Positions 1 through 8,344 of a stretch of 64,000 nucleotides of DNA are shown one piece after another. Position 1 is the stretch's first letter. Each line of letters starts with the position of its first letter. The notes under the pieces are model-generated. The model was given only the letters and a program-made list of their open reading frames with translations. It had not been told where the DNA came from and made no database searches. Origin of the DNA: Patescibacteria group bacterium (GTDB taxonomy: Bacteria > Patescibacteriota > Patescibacteriia > 2-12-FULL-60-25); NCBI GenBank assembly GCA_028688515.1, contig JAQTXZ010000001.1, positions 744,001-808,000 on the forward strand. The letters are read 5' to 3'. Made by a program: the position numbers and the translations under genes.

Positions 1-314
1 ATTATAGTACCCGGTCTTACCGGCGCCACATAATGATCCACCGCTCCTTTGCCTCCGCCCATGCGCTTTTCGTTACCGCCCTTGGTAATCGGCTTATCAG
101 GAAAAACCCGGATCCAAATTTTTCCACCTCTGCGCGTGTAGCGCGTCAAAACGCGACGGCATGCCTCAATCTGCCTCGAAGTCAACCAGGCCGGAGTTGT
201 GGCCTTGAGACCAAAACTGCCAAAAGCAAGAAAAACCTTGTCCGTTGCAATACGAACATTGCGCCCACGGCCTTTTTGCCACTTTCTATGTTTTACTTTT
301 TTCGGTATAAGCAT
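1..314 (-). CDS. rplP: 50S ribosomal protein L16, C-terminus cut by the window edge
   Basis: The reverse strand from 314 reads [18 protein letters not shown] and continues through [15 protein letters not shown] and [18 protein letters not shown], the usual L16 sequence. About 104 residues are present; the rest lies beyond position 1. L16 sits near the A site and the peptidyl-transferase centre. It starts 14 bases after the rpsC stop, the normal gene order in the S10 operon. The ATG at 314 was chosen because it gives the family's usual N-terminus. Confidence 0.95.
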   Translation of the reverse strand, partial: MLIPKKVKHRKWQKGRGRNVRIATDKVFLAFGSFGLKATTPAWLTSRQIEACRRVLTRYTRRGGKIWIRVFPDKPITKGGNEKRMGGGKGAVDHYVAPVRPGTI

Positions 315-328
315 ATGCGTTTTTCAAC

Positions 329-1072
329 TTAGGCGCGGCTGCGCATTGGCGGCCTTTCGCGACGAGGACGAGCGCCATCTGTACCGCCAGGCGTACGTGG
401 CGTAGATGGCTGATATTGTTGCAAACGATCTTTTGCAAACACGTCTCCTCTATAAATCCAGACCTTTACACCGATTGATCCCATCATCGTATGGGCAAAA
501 TCACCGGCATAATCCACATCGGCGCGCAAGTTGGCCAAAGGAATCTTTCCCCAAGCCAACCGCTCGCGACGAGCGATCTCGGCTCCGTTCAAACGTCCGG
601 AAACAGCGACCTTAACTCCCAATGCTCCGGCCTTCTTTACTCGTTCGATGGTTTGCTTCAAAACTCTGCGAAAAGGCATGCGGCGCTCCAAATCAGAAAT
701 GATCTGTTGCACCACTAAAGTCGCTTCGAGCCCCGCTTTGGAAACCTCGGAAACATTTAATTGAAATTGAATTTTCTTGCCTCTGTAAAATTCATGCATG
801 AACTTCTTCTTGAGATCTTCTATACCGGTGCCCGAATGACCGATGACCATACCCGGTTTAGCAGTGGTGATAGTGATATTCAGATTACCCCTTGAACGAT
901 CAATGAGAATCGCATTTACTGCGGCATCTTTAAGTTCCTTTTTGAAAAAGTTCCTGATGTTATGATCTTGTTCGATTTGATCGCGGTAAATTTTACGGCG
1001 CGCAAACCAACGTGATGGCCAAGTTGTGGTCATCCCCAATCGAAAAGCTTTTGGATTTACTTTGTGTCCCAT
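329..1072 (-). CDS. rpsC: 30S ribosomal protein S3
   Basis: A 247-residue protein that begins MGHKVNPKAFRLGMTTTWPSRWF, the S3 signature start. It has a KH-domain region (IDRSRGNLNITITTAKPGMVIG) around residues 55-80 and an Arg/Pro-rich C-terminal tail. S3 forms part of the mRNA entry channel. It starts 5 bases after the rplV stop and is followed by rplP. Length and sequence look intact. Confidence 0.97.
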   Translation of the reverse strand: MGHKVNPKAFRLGMTTTWPSRWFARRKIYRDQIEQDHNIRNFFKKELKDAAVNAILIDRSRGNLNITITTAKPGMVIGHSGTGIEDLKKKFMHEFYRGKKIQFQLNVSEVSKAGLEATLVVQQIISDLERRMPFRRVLKQTIERVKKAGALGVKVAVSGRLNGAEIARRERLAWGKIPLANLRADVDYAGDFAHTMMGSIGVKVWIYRGDVFAKDRLQQYQPSTPRTPGGTDGARPRRERPPMRSRA

Positions 1073-1077
1073 AGTAT

Positions 1078-1545
1078 TTATTCGTTGGTTTCTTTCTCGG
1101 ATTTAGCATCTTCCGCAACCTCAGCCTTAACTCGCTCCCGCTTAACCTCCACAGCTGCCGACTTAGACTTTTTGATGCGGGGTTTGTAGGTCTTCTTTTC
1201 TTTTACGGGCATCGCCTCATCCGAAAGCATAAGCGTAATGTGGGAAGTACGTTTGCGAATAGGGGCTGCGGCTCCATGCGCACGAGGGCGCGAGCGCTTG
1301 ATGGTCATCCCTCCATCTACCGAAATGTGCTTTATCCAGAGCGTGTCTTTTGACAACTTAAAATTATGTTCGGCGTTGGCCAAAGCGGATTGCAAAAGTT
1401 TAAGCACGGGCCTTGCGGCTGCTTTATTCAAGAAAAGCAACTGGCGTTCGGCCACAAGAGCCGAACTTTTTCTGACCAGCCCTGCCACCAGGCGAACCTT
1501 TCGAGGCGCCATGCGCAAATTTTTGAGTTTAGCTACTACTTCCAT
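1078..1545 (-). CDS. rplV: 50S ribosomal protein L22 with a Lys/Glu-rich C-terminal extension
   Basis: 155 residues. The first ~110 match L22, with KNLRMAPRKVRLVAGLVR near the start and the beta-hairpin segment GGMTIKRSRPRAHGAA that in other bacteria lines the exit tunnel. The last ~40 residues are a charged, low-complexity tail absent from the ~110-residue typical L22. It lies between rpsS and rpsC in the standard order. Confidence 0.96.
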   Translation of the reverse strand: MEVVAKLKNLRMAPRKVRLVAGLVRKSSALVAERQLLFLNKAAARPVLKLLQSALANAEHNFKLSKDTLWIKHISVDGGMTIKRSRPRAHGAAAPIRKRTSHITLMLSDEAMPVKEKKTYKPRIKKSKSAAVEVKRERVKAEVAEDAKSEKETNE

Positions 1546-1550
1546 ATATT

Positions 1551-1865
1551 TTATTTCTTAGCCGGAGCGGGGGCCGGTGCCACTACTTTTGTTTCCTGAG
1601 TCTTCTGCATCTTGCCTCCATGACGCACAAACTTGCGCGTAGGGGAAAACTCGCCAAGCTTATGGCCAACCATATTCTCTTGCACTAAAACCGGAGTATG
1701 TTGCCTGCCATTATGTACGCCAAACGTAACGCCGACCATCTCTGGCGTGATCGTTGAAGCGCGCGACCAAGTTTTGATCACGGTTTTTTCGCCCGGTTTT
1801 ATCTTAGCGACTTTGGCCAACAGTTTTGGCTCTGTAAAAGGCCCTTTTTTAAGACTTCTGGACAT
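1551..1865 (-). CDS. rpsS: 30S ribosomal protein S19
   Basis: 104 residues beginning [19 protein letters not shown], with the family block [30 protein letters not shown] written here as separate motifs [10 protein letters not shown] and [11 protein letters not shown]. It acts in the head of the small subunit. A short Ala/Pro/Lys tail extends the usual ~92 residues. It is 5 bases from rplB and 5 from rplV, so it is cotranscribed. Confidence 0.97.
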   Translation of the reverse strand: MSRSLKKGPFTEPKLLAKVAKIKPGEKTVIKTWSRASTITPEMVGVTFGVHNGRQHTPVLVQENMVGHKLGEFSPTRKFVRHGGKMQKTQETKVVAPAPAPAKK

Positions 1866-1869
1866 ATAA

Positions 1870-2712
1870 TTATAATTTCTTGCCCTTGCGGCGTTGGATG
1901 ATCAATTTATCCGAAGCGAGATTCTTACGTCGTGTTTTAACACCCATGGCATGCTTGCCCCATTTTGTTTTGGCATACTTCATACCAATAGGGTGTTTTC
2001 CCTCACCTCCACCATGCGGGTGATCGTTCGGGTTCATAACCTTGCCCCGAACAGTCGGCTTGATACCCCTGTGTCGCATGCGTCCAGCTTTGCCATAACG
2101 CACAAGACGATAATCCGGATTAGAAACAGTACCGATCGTTGCCATGCAATTTTTTGAGACATTGCGTAACTCTCCAGAAGGAAGCTTTAAGGTAGCATAA
2201 GGACCCTCAACCGCCATAAGACGTATAAGAGTGCCGGCGCCGCGTCCCAATTTAGCGCCTTCTCCGGGCCGCAATTCAACGGCATGAATCAACGCTCCCA
2301 ACGGGATGCGTTCTAGCGGTAATCTGTTACCAACGGACATTTCGATATCCGCCGTTTTAGTTGAAATGATCTGCTGGCCTACCTTCAAACTATCCGGAGC
2401 GATAATGTAACGTTTTTCGCCATCCTTATAAACCACCAACGAAATACGGGCTCCGCGATTCGGGTCATACTCAATACTAGCCACGTCGCCAATCACATCA
2501 TATTTATCGCGCTTAAAATCAACTATGCGATAAAATTGCTTATGTCCCCCGCCCTTGTGACGGACCGTAATCTTGCCATTGGTACGTCCGGCGAATTCTT
2601 TACGAGGCGCAATCAAAGATTTCTCAGGATCTTTTTTTGTAATATCCGAAAAATCTTGCACCGATGAGATGCGCCTTCCTTTGGTAACCGGTCGATATTG
2701 CTTAATAGGCAT
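1870..2712 (-). CDS. rplB: 50S ribosomal protein L2
   Basis: The frame is open further upstream, but the start is placed at 2712 because [14 protein letters not shown] is the family N-terminus and AAGGAG lies just upstream. This gives 280 residues. The C-terminal region holds [10 protein letters not shown], the conserved loop near the peptidyl-transferase centre, with its histidine. The neighbouring stop of rplW is 4 bases away, which also supports this start. Confidence 0.97.
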   Translation of the reverse strand: MPIKQYRPVTKGRRISSVQDFSDITKKDPEKSLIAPRKEFAGRTNGKITVRHKGGGHKQFYRIVDFKRDKYDVIGDVASIEYDPNRGARISLVVYKDGEKRYIIAPDSLKVGQQIISTKTADIEMSVGNRLPLERIPLGALIHAVELRPGEGAKLGRGAGTLIRLMAVEGPYATLKLPSGELRNVSKNCMATIGTVSNPDYRLVRYGKAGRMRHRGIKPTVRGKVMNPNDHPHGGGEGKHPIGMKYAKTKWGKHAMGVKTRRKNLASDKLIIQRRKGKKL

Positions 2713-2716
2713 ATTT

Positions 2717-3151
2717 TTAGACTCCTTCGTAGAGATCAATCTTCTGTCCTTGTTTAACCGTGACAAAAGCTTTCTTCCAGCGATTGCGTTCACCTTTTAT
2801 GCGACCGCGACTAAGGCGTTTTCCTATACCGCGAGCCGTACGCACCGCTTCCACTTTAACGCCGTACAAATCCTTTATAGCTTTGGCGATTTCAATCTTG
2901 TTCGCTTCTACCGGAACATTGATGACATAGATATTACGCGATGCCATAATCGCAGCCTTCTCACTAACGCGAGGAGAATGCAAAATACGATACGACATTC
3001 CAGCCTGGCCTTTAGATGCGGCAACCGTCTCGGCTTTAGCGGAGGATTGTTGCTGCGAAGCAGGAGTCAGGATCTCTTCCTTAACCTCTTTGGCCTCGCT
3101 CTTTTTCACACCCTCTTTTTGCTTGGGTGCTTTGCTAGAAAATATTCCCAT
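2717..3151 (-). CDS. rplW: 50S ribosomal protein L23 with an N-terminal extension
   Basis: 144 residues. The L23 core begins near residue 53 (YRILHSPRVSEKAAIMAS) and ends with the usual beta-strand region (RWKKAFVTVKQGQKIDLYEG). A ~50-residue Lys/Glu/Gln-rich leader precedes it and is not part of the ~95-residue bacterial norm. L23 docks trigger factor and SRP at the tunnel exit. It lies between rplD and rplB in the standard order. Confidence 0.95.
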   Translation of the reverse strand: MGIFSSKAPKQKEGVKKSEAKEVKEEILTPASQQQSSAKAETVAASKGQAGMSYRILHSPRVSEKAAIMASRNIYVINVPVEANKIEIAKAIKDLYGVKVEAVRTARGIGKRLSRGRIKGERNRWKKAFVTVKQGQKIDLYEGV

Positions 3152-3153
3152 AT

Positions 3154-3792
3154 TTAGGCTTTGTTATATAACGCCTCAAAAGCCGCTAAGCTTGATTGCT
3201 CAAAAACAATCGTCGGATATTTTACCAAATCTGAAACATTCAATGTATTAACGGTCACGAGCTGAACATTTTGGATGTTTTTAACCATGCGCATCAACGC
3301 TTGATTGGATTCAGGAACGACGACAATCGACTTGCGGCCAAACGGCAAAACTTTTGTCCAGCCGGCAAAAATTTTAGTCTTAGGTTCTTCGATCGGAAAC
3401 TTATCAACCACCACAAACTTATCGTGTGAAACACGATCAGAAAGAATCATAAACAAAGCTGAACGTTTCGCTTTGCGGTTGATTTTGATGCTGTAATTGC
3501 GCTCTTTGCGCGGACCGAAAGTGATACCGCCGCCAACCCATTGCGGCGAGCGGATGGATCCTTGACGAGCACGGCCGGTTCCTTTTTGGCGCCACGGCTT
3601 ACGGCCCCCCCCAGCCACCTCTCCGCGAGTTTTTGTGTTGGCCTTGGTGGTTCGCTTGTTAGCTTCTTGAGCAATCACAACGCTATGAATCAGCGAAGTG
3701 GAAGGTTTAATTCCAAAATGACTCTCGGGAAGTTCCACCTGACCGATTGATTCGCCTTTTATGTTGTAAACTTTTACGCTAGGCATAGTCAT
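3154..3792 (-). CDS. rplD: 50S ribosomal protein L4
   Basis: About 212 residues, with the L4 signature RKPWRQKGTGRARQGSIRSP near residues 74-93, whose loop lines the exit tunnel. The start codon overlaps the rplC stop by one base (TAATG), so translation is probably coupled. A second ATG six bases in (MPSVKVYN) is an equally plausible start. In Enterobacteria L4 represses its own operon, but no such control is evident here. Confidence 0.95.
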   Translation of the reverse strand: MTMPSVKVYNIKGESIGQVELPESHFGIKPSTSLIHSVVIAQEANKRTTKANTKTRGEVAGGGRKPWRQKGTGRARQGSIRSPQWVGGGITFGPRKERNYSIKINRKAKRSALFMILSDRVSHDKFVVVDKFPIEEPKTKIFAGWTKVLPFGRKSIVVVPESNQALMRMVKNIQNVQLVTVNTLNVSDLVKYPTIVFEQSSLAAFEALYNKA

Positions 3793-4394
3793 TATGATGT
3801 TTGAATTGAAAGTATCGTATTGCGCGCTCCCGGCACAGCTCCTTTGATAGCCAGAATGCCGCCTTCACGCACCTCAACGACGCTTAAATTTTTTACCGTA
3901 ACAGTTTCGCCACCCATGCGACCTGCCATGCGGACGCCCTTAAAAACGCGCTGCACGCCGCCTGCGCCAATAGAGCCAGGCATACGCAACTGATCTTTGT
4001 GTCCATGCGAAGCCGGATGGCCATGAAAATGATGTCGTTTAACAACACCCTGAAAACCCTTGCCTTTGGATGTACCGGAAACCTCCACTTCATCTCCCGC
4101 AACAAAAGTTGTAGCTTCTATCATGTCACCGCGTTTTAATTCACCTGCATCAGCGATACGAAATTCGCTCAAGATTTTGACCTTTGGCAAATCTTTTAAA
4201 TGACCGGTCATGGGCGATGTTAAACGCTTGGCGTTTAAAAAACCCAATTGAACGGCTTTGTAACCGTCTTGTTCGTCCGTTTTAACTTGCGTTACAACGC
4301 AAGGGCCCGCTTGTACCAAGGTAACGGGAATAACCGTGCCGTTGGGCAAGAAGACTTGAGACATCTCCAATTTTTTTGCAAGAATAAATTTCAT
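3792..4394 (-). CDS. rplC: 50S ribosomal protein L3
   Basis: 200 residues beginning MKFILAKKLEMSQVF. It contains GTSKGKGFQGVVKRHHFHG and SHGHKDQLRMPGSIGAGG, the conserved L3 loop that reaches the peptidyl-transferase centre. It is the first gene after an unusually long gap from rpsJ. The upstream ribosome-binding site is weak. Confidence 0.96.
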   Translation of the reverse strand: MKFILAKKLEMSQVFLPNGTVIPVTLVQAGPCVVTQVKTDEQDGYKAVQLGFLNAKRLTSPMTGHLKDLPKVKILSEFRIADAGELKRGDMIEATTFVAGDEVEVSGTSKGKGFQGVVKRHHFHGHPASHGHKDQLRMPGSIGAGGVQRVFKGVRMAGRMGGETVTVKNLSVVEVREGGILAIKGAVPGARNTILSIQTS

Positions 4395-4853
4395 ATTGTC
4401 AGCCTGGATTAAGGGCTAGACCTGGCCACAGCATTGATCCCGCTTAACGCCGGATGTACTGCGTCGTCTTAAAACGCAAAAGCCAGAAACCCCTCCACCA
4501 ATCGTCCCGCGTCTTCACGTCCCACGTCCTGCGTACTTTAACTACGTGGGACGATTGGACGAATTTGACGTGCGACGATATGACGAGTGAGTTTCCGGCC
4601 TCTGAGCGATCAAAGGCAATAAATAATTTTTGAATGGATTTATTATGCTCGCGTATAATCAGCGAGCTGAATCTGCTTCGAACTTCGCGACAGGGAGGTT
4701 ATGCTCACGGGGATCAAAATCGCTGCCTGATCCTTGTTCCAAATTGCATAGCAAGATGGAACGAACAACTTTCTCCATGGGTAGTTGAAACAGTGTACAT
4801 TTACCTTGACTGACCTTTTTCCTTTTTTATTTTCGCTTTTGAGTTGTTACTTT
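4395..4853 (-). promoter_or_regulatory. Long untranslated gap between rpsJ and rplC with two inverted repeats
   Basis: 459 bases without a convincing gene inside an operon that is otherwise tightly packed. It holds a ~15-bp inverted repeat with one mismatch (around 4498-4512 and 4544-4558, ending GGGACGATTGG) and a 6-bp hairpin GCTCGC/GCGAGC at 4647-4667. It could be a leader for the L3-L16 genes, contain an internal promoter, or have been lengthened by the short-word repeats seen elsewhere. Position and structure are seen; function is inferred. Confidence 0.4.
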
Positions 4854-5201
4854 TTACGACATTTTTATTTCCACATCCACGCCCGACGGGAGATTGAGGC
4901 TGGTCAATGCGTCGATTGTCTTTGCCGTTGCATCCATTATGTCGACAATTCTTTTATGCACCCTCATCTCGAACTGTTCGCGTGCATTTTTAAAAATGAA
5001 CGTTGAACGGTTGACTGTCCACTTCTTTTTCTCCGTGGGCAGAGGGATGGGACCGACCACCTGCGCGCCAGTTCTTTGCGCCGTCTCTATAATAGTACGC
5101 GTAGCCTGATCGATAATCTTATGATCGTACGCGCGAATCTTTATGCGGATGCGTGTCGCAGATTCTTTGACGGACTTTTTTGTGGTTGCAGTTTCTGCCA
5201 T
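4854..5201 (-). CDS. rpsJ: 30S ribosomal protein S10 (NusE)
   Basis: 115 residues. The S10 core starts near residue 17 ([21 protein letters not shown]) and includes [17 protein letters not shown] and the C-terminal [14 protein letters not shown] short Thr/Lys leader precedes it. Besides its ribosomal role, S10 partners NusB in antitermination; nusB is also in this window at 35.1 kb. It follows tuf by 82 bases. Confidence 0.97.
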   Translation of the reverse strand: MAETATTKKSVKESATRIRIKIRAYDHKIIDQATRTIIETAQRTGAQVVGPIPLPTEKKKWTVNRSTFIFKNAREQFEMRVHKRIVDIMDATAKTIDALTSLNLPSGVDVEIKMS

Positions 5202-5283
5202 GATCGTTCCCGTCCCTCCGTCCGCCGCGCCGATCCGGTGGGATTGGCGCGGGGAGGAGCAGACGAATAAAGTTCAAAAGAAA

Positions 5284-6474
5284 TTACTTGATAATCTTGG
5301 TTACAACGCCGGCACCGACCGTTTTACCTCCCTCGCGGATGGCAAAACGCATCTTTTCTTCCATGGCAACCGGGGTGATGAGCTTAACGTTGATCTTAAC
5401 CGTATCGCCAGGCTGAACCATGGCAACACCTTCCGGCAAAGTTACATCACCGGTCACGTCCGTTGTGCGAACATAGAACTGCGGTTTATAACCAGAAACA
5501 AACGGCTTATGGCGTCCGCCTTCATCCTTTGTCAAAGCGTAGATTTCAGCTTCGAAATCCAAATGCGGAGTAATAGAACCGGGTTTAGCCAAAACCATAC
5601 CTCGTTCAACCTCTTCCTTTTTGATACCGCGAAGCAATAAGCCTGCGTTATCTCCGGCGCGACCCTCGTTTAAAGATTTGTTAAACATCTCGATACCGGT
5701 AACAACTGTTTTGCGAGTATCTCCGAGGCCGACAATCTCAACATCTTCGTTAATTTTGACCATTCCGCGTTCGATACGACCGGTAACAACAGTGCCGCGA
5801 CCTTCGATTGAGAAGACATCTTCAATAGGCATGAGAAGAGGCTTGTCTGTATCGCGAACCGGATCCGGGATGTACTCATCTAATTTGTTCAAAAGTTCCA
5901 AGACACATTTGTTCGCTTCCGGATCGGCCGGGTTCTCCAATGCCTTCAAAGCCGAACCGCGGATAATGGGAGCATTGGTGCCGTCGAACTCATATTTTTT
6001 GAGCAATTCACGAATCTCCTCTTCGACCAAATCAATCAACTCAGGATCATCAACCATGTCGCATTTGTTCAAAAAAACAACAATGTTTGGCACACCGACC
6101 TGGTGAGCTAAAAGGATATGCTCGCGAGTTTGAGGCATAGGGCCGTCCGTAGCAGCCACAACCAAAATTGCGCCGTCCATCTGAGCGGCGCCCGTGATCA
6201 TATTCTTGATGTAGTCGGCGTGTCCCGGACAGTCAACGTGAGCATAGTGACGTTTTTCAGTCTCATACTCAACGTGAGCGGTGGCAATGGTAATACCGCG
6301 CGATTTTGATTCGGGCGCTTTATCCAACTTGCTTACGTCAGCCTTGTCTGCCTTGCCGCCCTGAGCATTCAGGACCGACAAAATGGCAGCCGTCAAGGTT
6401 GTCTTTCCGTGGTCAACGTGACCGATGGTGCCCACATTTACGTGAGGCTTGTTGCGTTCAAAGACTCCAGCCAT
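5284..6474 (-). CDS. tuf: Elongation factor Tu
   Basis: 396 residues, the normal length. The GTPase motifs are GHVDHGKT at 18-25, DCPGH near 80 and NKCD near 136. The C-terminal beta-barrel ends in [12 protein letters not shown]. It delivers aminoacyl-tRNA to the ribosome. It lies directly upstream of rpsJ, so the S10 operon is fed from the tuf side. No truncation is seen. Confidence 0.98.
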   Translation of the reverse strand: MAGVFERNKPHVNVGTIGHVDHGKTTLTAAILSVLNAQGGKADKADVSKLDKAPESKSRGITIATAHVEYETEKRHYAHVDCPGHADYIKNMITGAAQMDGAILVVAATDGPMPQTREHILLAHQVGVPNIVVFLNKCDMVDDPELIDLVEEEIRELLKKYEFDGTNAPIIRGSALKALENPADPEANKCVLELLNKLDEYIPDPVRDTDKPLLMPIEDVFSIEGRGTVVTGRIERGMVKINEDVEIVGLGDTRKTVVTGIEMFNKSLNEGRAGDNAGLLLRGIKKEEVERGMVLAKPGSITPHLDFEAEIYALTKDEGGRHKPFVSGYKPQFYVRTTDVTGDVTLPEGVAMVQPGDTVKINVKLITPVAMEEKMRFAIREGGKTVGAGVVTKIIK

Positions 6475-6586
6475 AGTTTGTTAGTTGCATGCCCTCCGTT
6501 TTGCGAAGTGGCTTAAAAATAATGCATTTAATAATTACAAAGCAGGAAAAATATAGCATCCCTTTTAAAAAAGCGCAAGGGGTAGC

Positions 6587-6970
6587 CTACTTTTTGCCGT
6601 CATCCTCCAAAGGTTCAAAATAAAACCGCTCTTCCAGCGAAATTCCGGGCTCTGATTCCGCTACTTCAGGCGACGTTTCATCCATTGGCTTGACTGTCAC
6701 TTTTTCTTTATTTTTAGCCAAATTTTCTCCATTTGTCTCGACCGAAGACTCATCCCATGGTATCTCCAAGATGTCTTCTGACAAATCTTGGCCCGTGACG
6801 CCAAATTCATCTGGTAATTCCAAGCCCATCTCGCCAAAGTTATCCTCATCCACCAAATCCTCAAAAGCTCCGAGTGGCATCACGACCAAAGGATCTTTTC
6901 CATCAGGGTCTGTGACGATTACTGGCGACCCCAAACGGCGCGCGGTTTTAAAAATTCTTTTCCATGACAT
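6587..6970 (-). CDS. Small acidic protein with a possible Phd/YefM-like N-terminus
   Basis: 127 residues. The first ~40 (PVIVTDPDGKDPLVVMPLGA followed by FEDLVDE) resemble the antitoxin pattern in which a beta-hairpin precedes a helix ending in a leucine/valine. The rest is acidic and low in complexity, and no toxin gene is adjacent. It may be a lineage-specific protein rather than an antitoxin. It lies between the pilin-like pair and tuf. Confidence 0.55.
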   Translation of the reverse strand: MSWKRIFKTARRLGSPVIVTDPDGKDPLVVMPLGAFEDLVDEDNFGEMGLELPDEFGVTGQDLSEDILEIPWDESSVETNGENLAKNKEKVTVKPMDETSPEVAESEPGISLEERFYFEPLEDDGKK

Positions 6971-7023
6971 AATGACTAAAGTTCATCATACGAACAGAAG
7001 GATTGCAACCTAAAAAGAAGCGG

Positions 7024-8340
7024 CTATTGGGTTGAGCGTATTTGCGCTGGATCCGGACGTACGACATCGACGATTGGCGAATACCTGCCACACCTTCTAT
7101 CAAGACAGTCTATTCTGACATTCGGCTTATGTTTTATATCGCCGGTAAAAATCCTAGCCTTACCAGGTTGACCATCGACCCAGCCTAAAAAGACAGATGA
7201 GTGCCTACCATCGCATTCGCTATTGGCGGTATACGTAATTAACCAGTCGCCAGGCCGCAATGCATCGGTGACATTTTTTGGATAGCCCTGATTCTTTGCT
7301 TCGAGAATACCTCTGACCGCGCTTACCGCATCCGTCGCACTCTGCTTGCAGACTGCGCTGCTCTTAAAATACGATTCATAATTTCTTCGAGTCGTGTCAG
7401 AATTGCTAGTGTTGGCAGCCTTTTTTAAACAATCATTCCCCGCAGAGCAAAGTAGGCCGTAATAATCACCAGGCGTGATGTTAATTTTTACCGGAAAAGA
7501 AGTTGTAAAAGGTTGAAACATGGAAGCTTTACTCCAACAAAAATCAACCGAGTAACCGCCGTTGCTTTTGGAAGTTTTTTTAGGATTAAGCAAGCAATCA
7601 GTTGAACCTACGCCCGCCAGAGCCATGGCGCGGTTAGTAACCATGTTGCATGAGCCTAAATTAATTTTACACTCAGATAGCAGTTGCGCCACCTGATTTA
7701 TTCGCGAAGCATAATCACCGCCGGTTACTTGCGACAAAATAAAAGAATTTAACTTAGTCTTATCTATAGCCATCACAGATGTGCACTTGCCGCCTACGAT
7801 TGGATTCACCGTTTCGATTTCAGGATCCGGAGGTATGTCGGGAGGCATAGTGGAGTTTGTCGTATTGCTATTCATCTCTTGGATGGAAGCAAGTTGAGAC
7901 TCTACAATTGGAATCTCTAGATTGCCAAGAGTCGTTGTTTGGGGATTTATATTTGCGAGGATGACATAAGATCCCAAAATAATAATCAAGCCTATAACCG
8001 CATCAATCATTTTCTTTTTTGCATCGGCAGTCTGCAGACCAGTTGCTCCATAGACATAAAGCATCCCTCCCCAGACAAACATTATTGCGGTCGCTATCAG
8101 GCCGACGCCAATAATTACTTTAAAAAAAGCTTGTATGTAAACTGCGAAAAATGGAATTATTATTGCGTTGCCGTCTATAAAAATAGGATGATCCCTGAAA
8201 TCCAAACCCGGAATAGGAACGTTCAATTGCGGCACGGAATAAGTGGTGGTCGCAGCAAAAACTTTTGTAACAGCAACGCAAAATAAGATCGAACCTACAA
8301 TCGATACAAGCAGTAAAATCAGCAGGGATTTTTTATGCAT
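7024..8340 (-). CDS. Membrane protein: pilin-like (Mbov_0395/TrbC type) N-terminus plus a cysteine-rich, possibly CHAP/NlpC-like domain
   Basis: 438 residues. A signal/TM segment (residues ~5-28) is followed by two hydrophobic helices (~65-92 and ~108-128) with the spacing of VirB2/TrbC-like pilins, including MLYVYGATGLQTADAKKK and IIILGSYVILANINP. The C-terminal half is secreted-looking, with many Cys and a GDWLITYT...CDGRHSSVFLGW stretch resembling amidase/CHAP folds; the catalytic triad is not proven. It follows the next gene by 4 bases and shares its N-terminal architecture, so the two are probably paralogous at the N-terminus. Confidence 0.6.
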   Translation of the reverse strand: MHKKSLLILLLVSIVGSILFCVAVTKVFAATTTYSVPQLNVPIPGLDFRDHPIFIDGNAIIIPFFAVYIQAFFKVIIGVGLIATAIMFVWGGMLYVYGATGLQTADAKKKMIDAVIGLIIILGSYVILANINPQTTTLGNLEIPIVESQLASIQEMNSNTTNSTMPPDIPPDPEIETVNPIVGGKCTSVMAIDKTKLNSFILSQVTGGDYASRINQVAQLLSECKINLGSCNMVTNRAMALAGVGSTDCLLNPKKTSKSNGGYSVDFCWSKASMFQPFTTSFPVKINITPGDYYGLLCSAGNDCLKKAANTSNSDTTRRNYESYFKSSAVCKQSATDAVSAVRGILEAKNQGYPKNVTDALRPGDWLITYTANSECDGRHSSVFLGWVDGQPGKARIFTGDIKHKPNVRIDCLDRRCGRYSPIVDVVRPDPAQIRSTQ

Positions 8341-8344
8341 ACTA

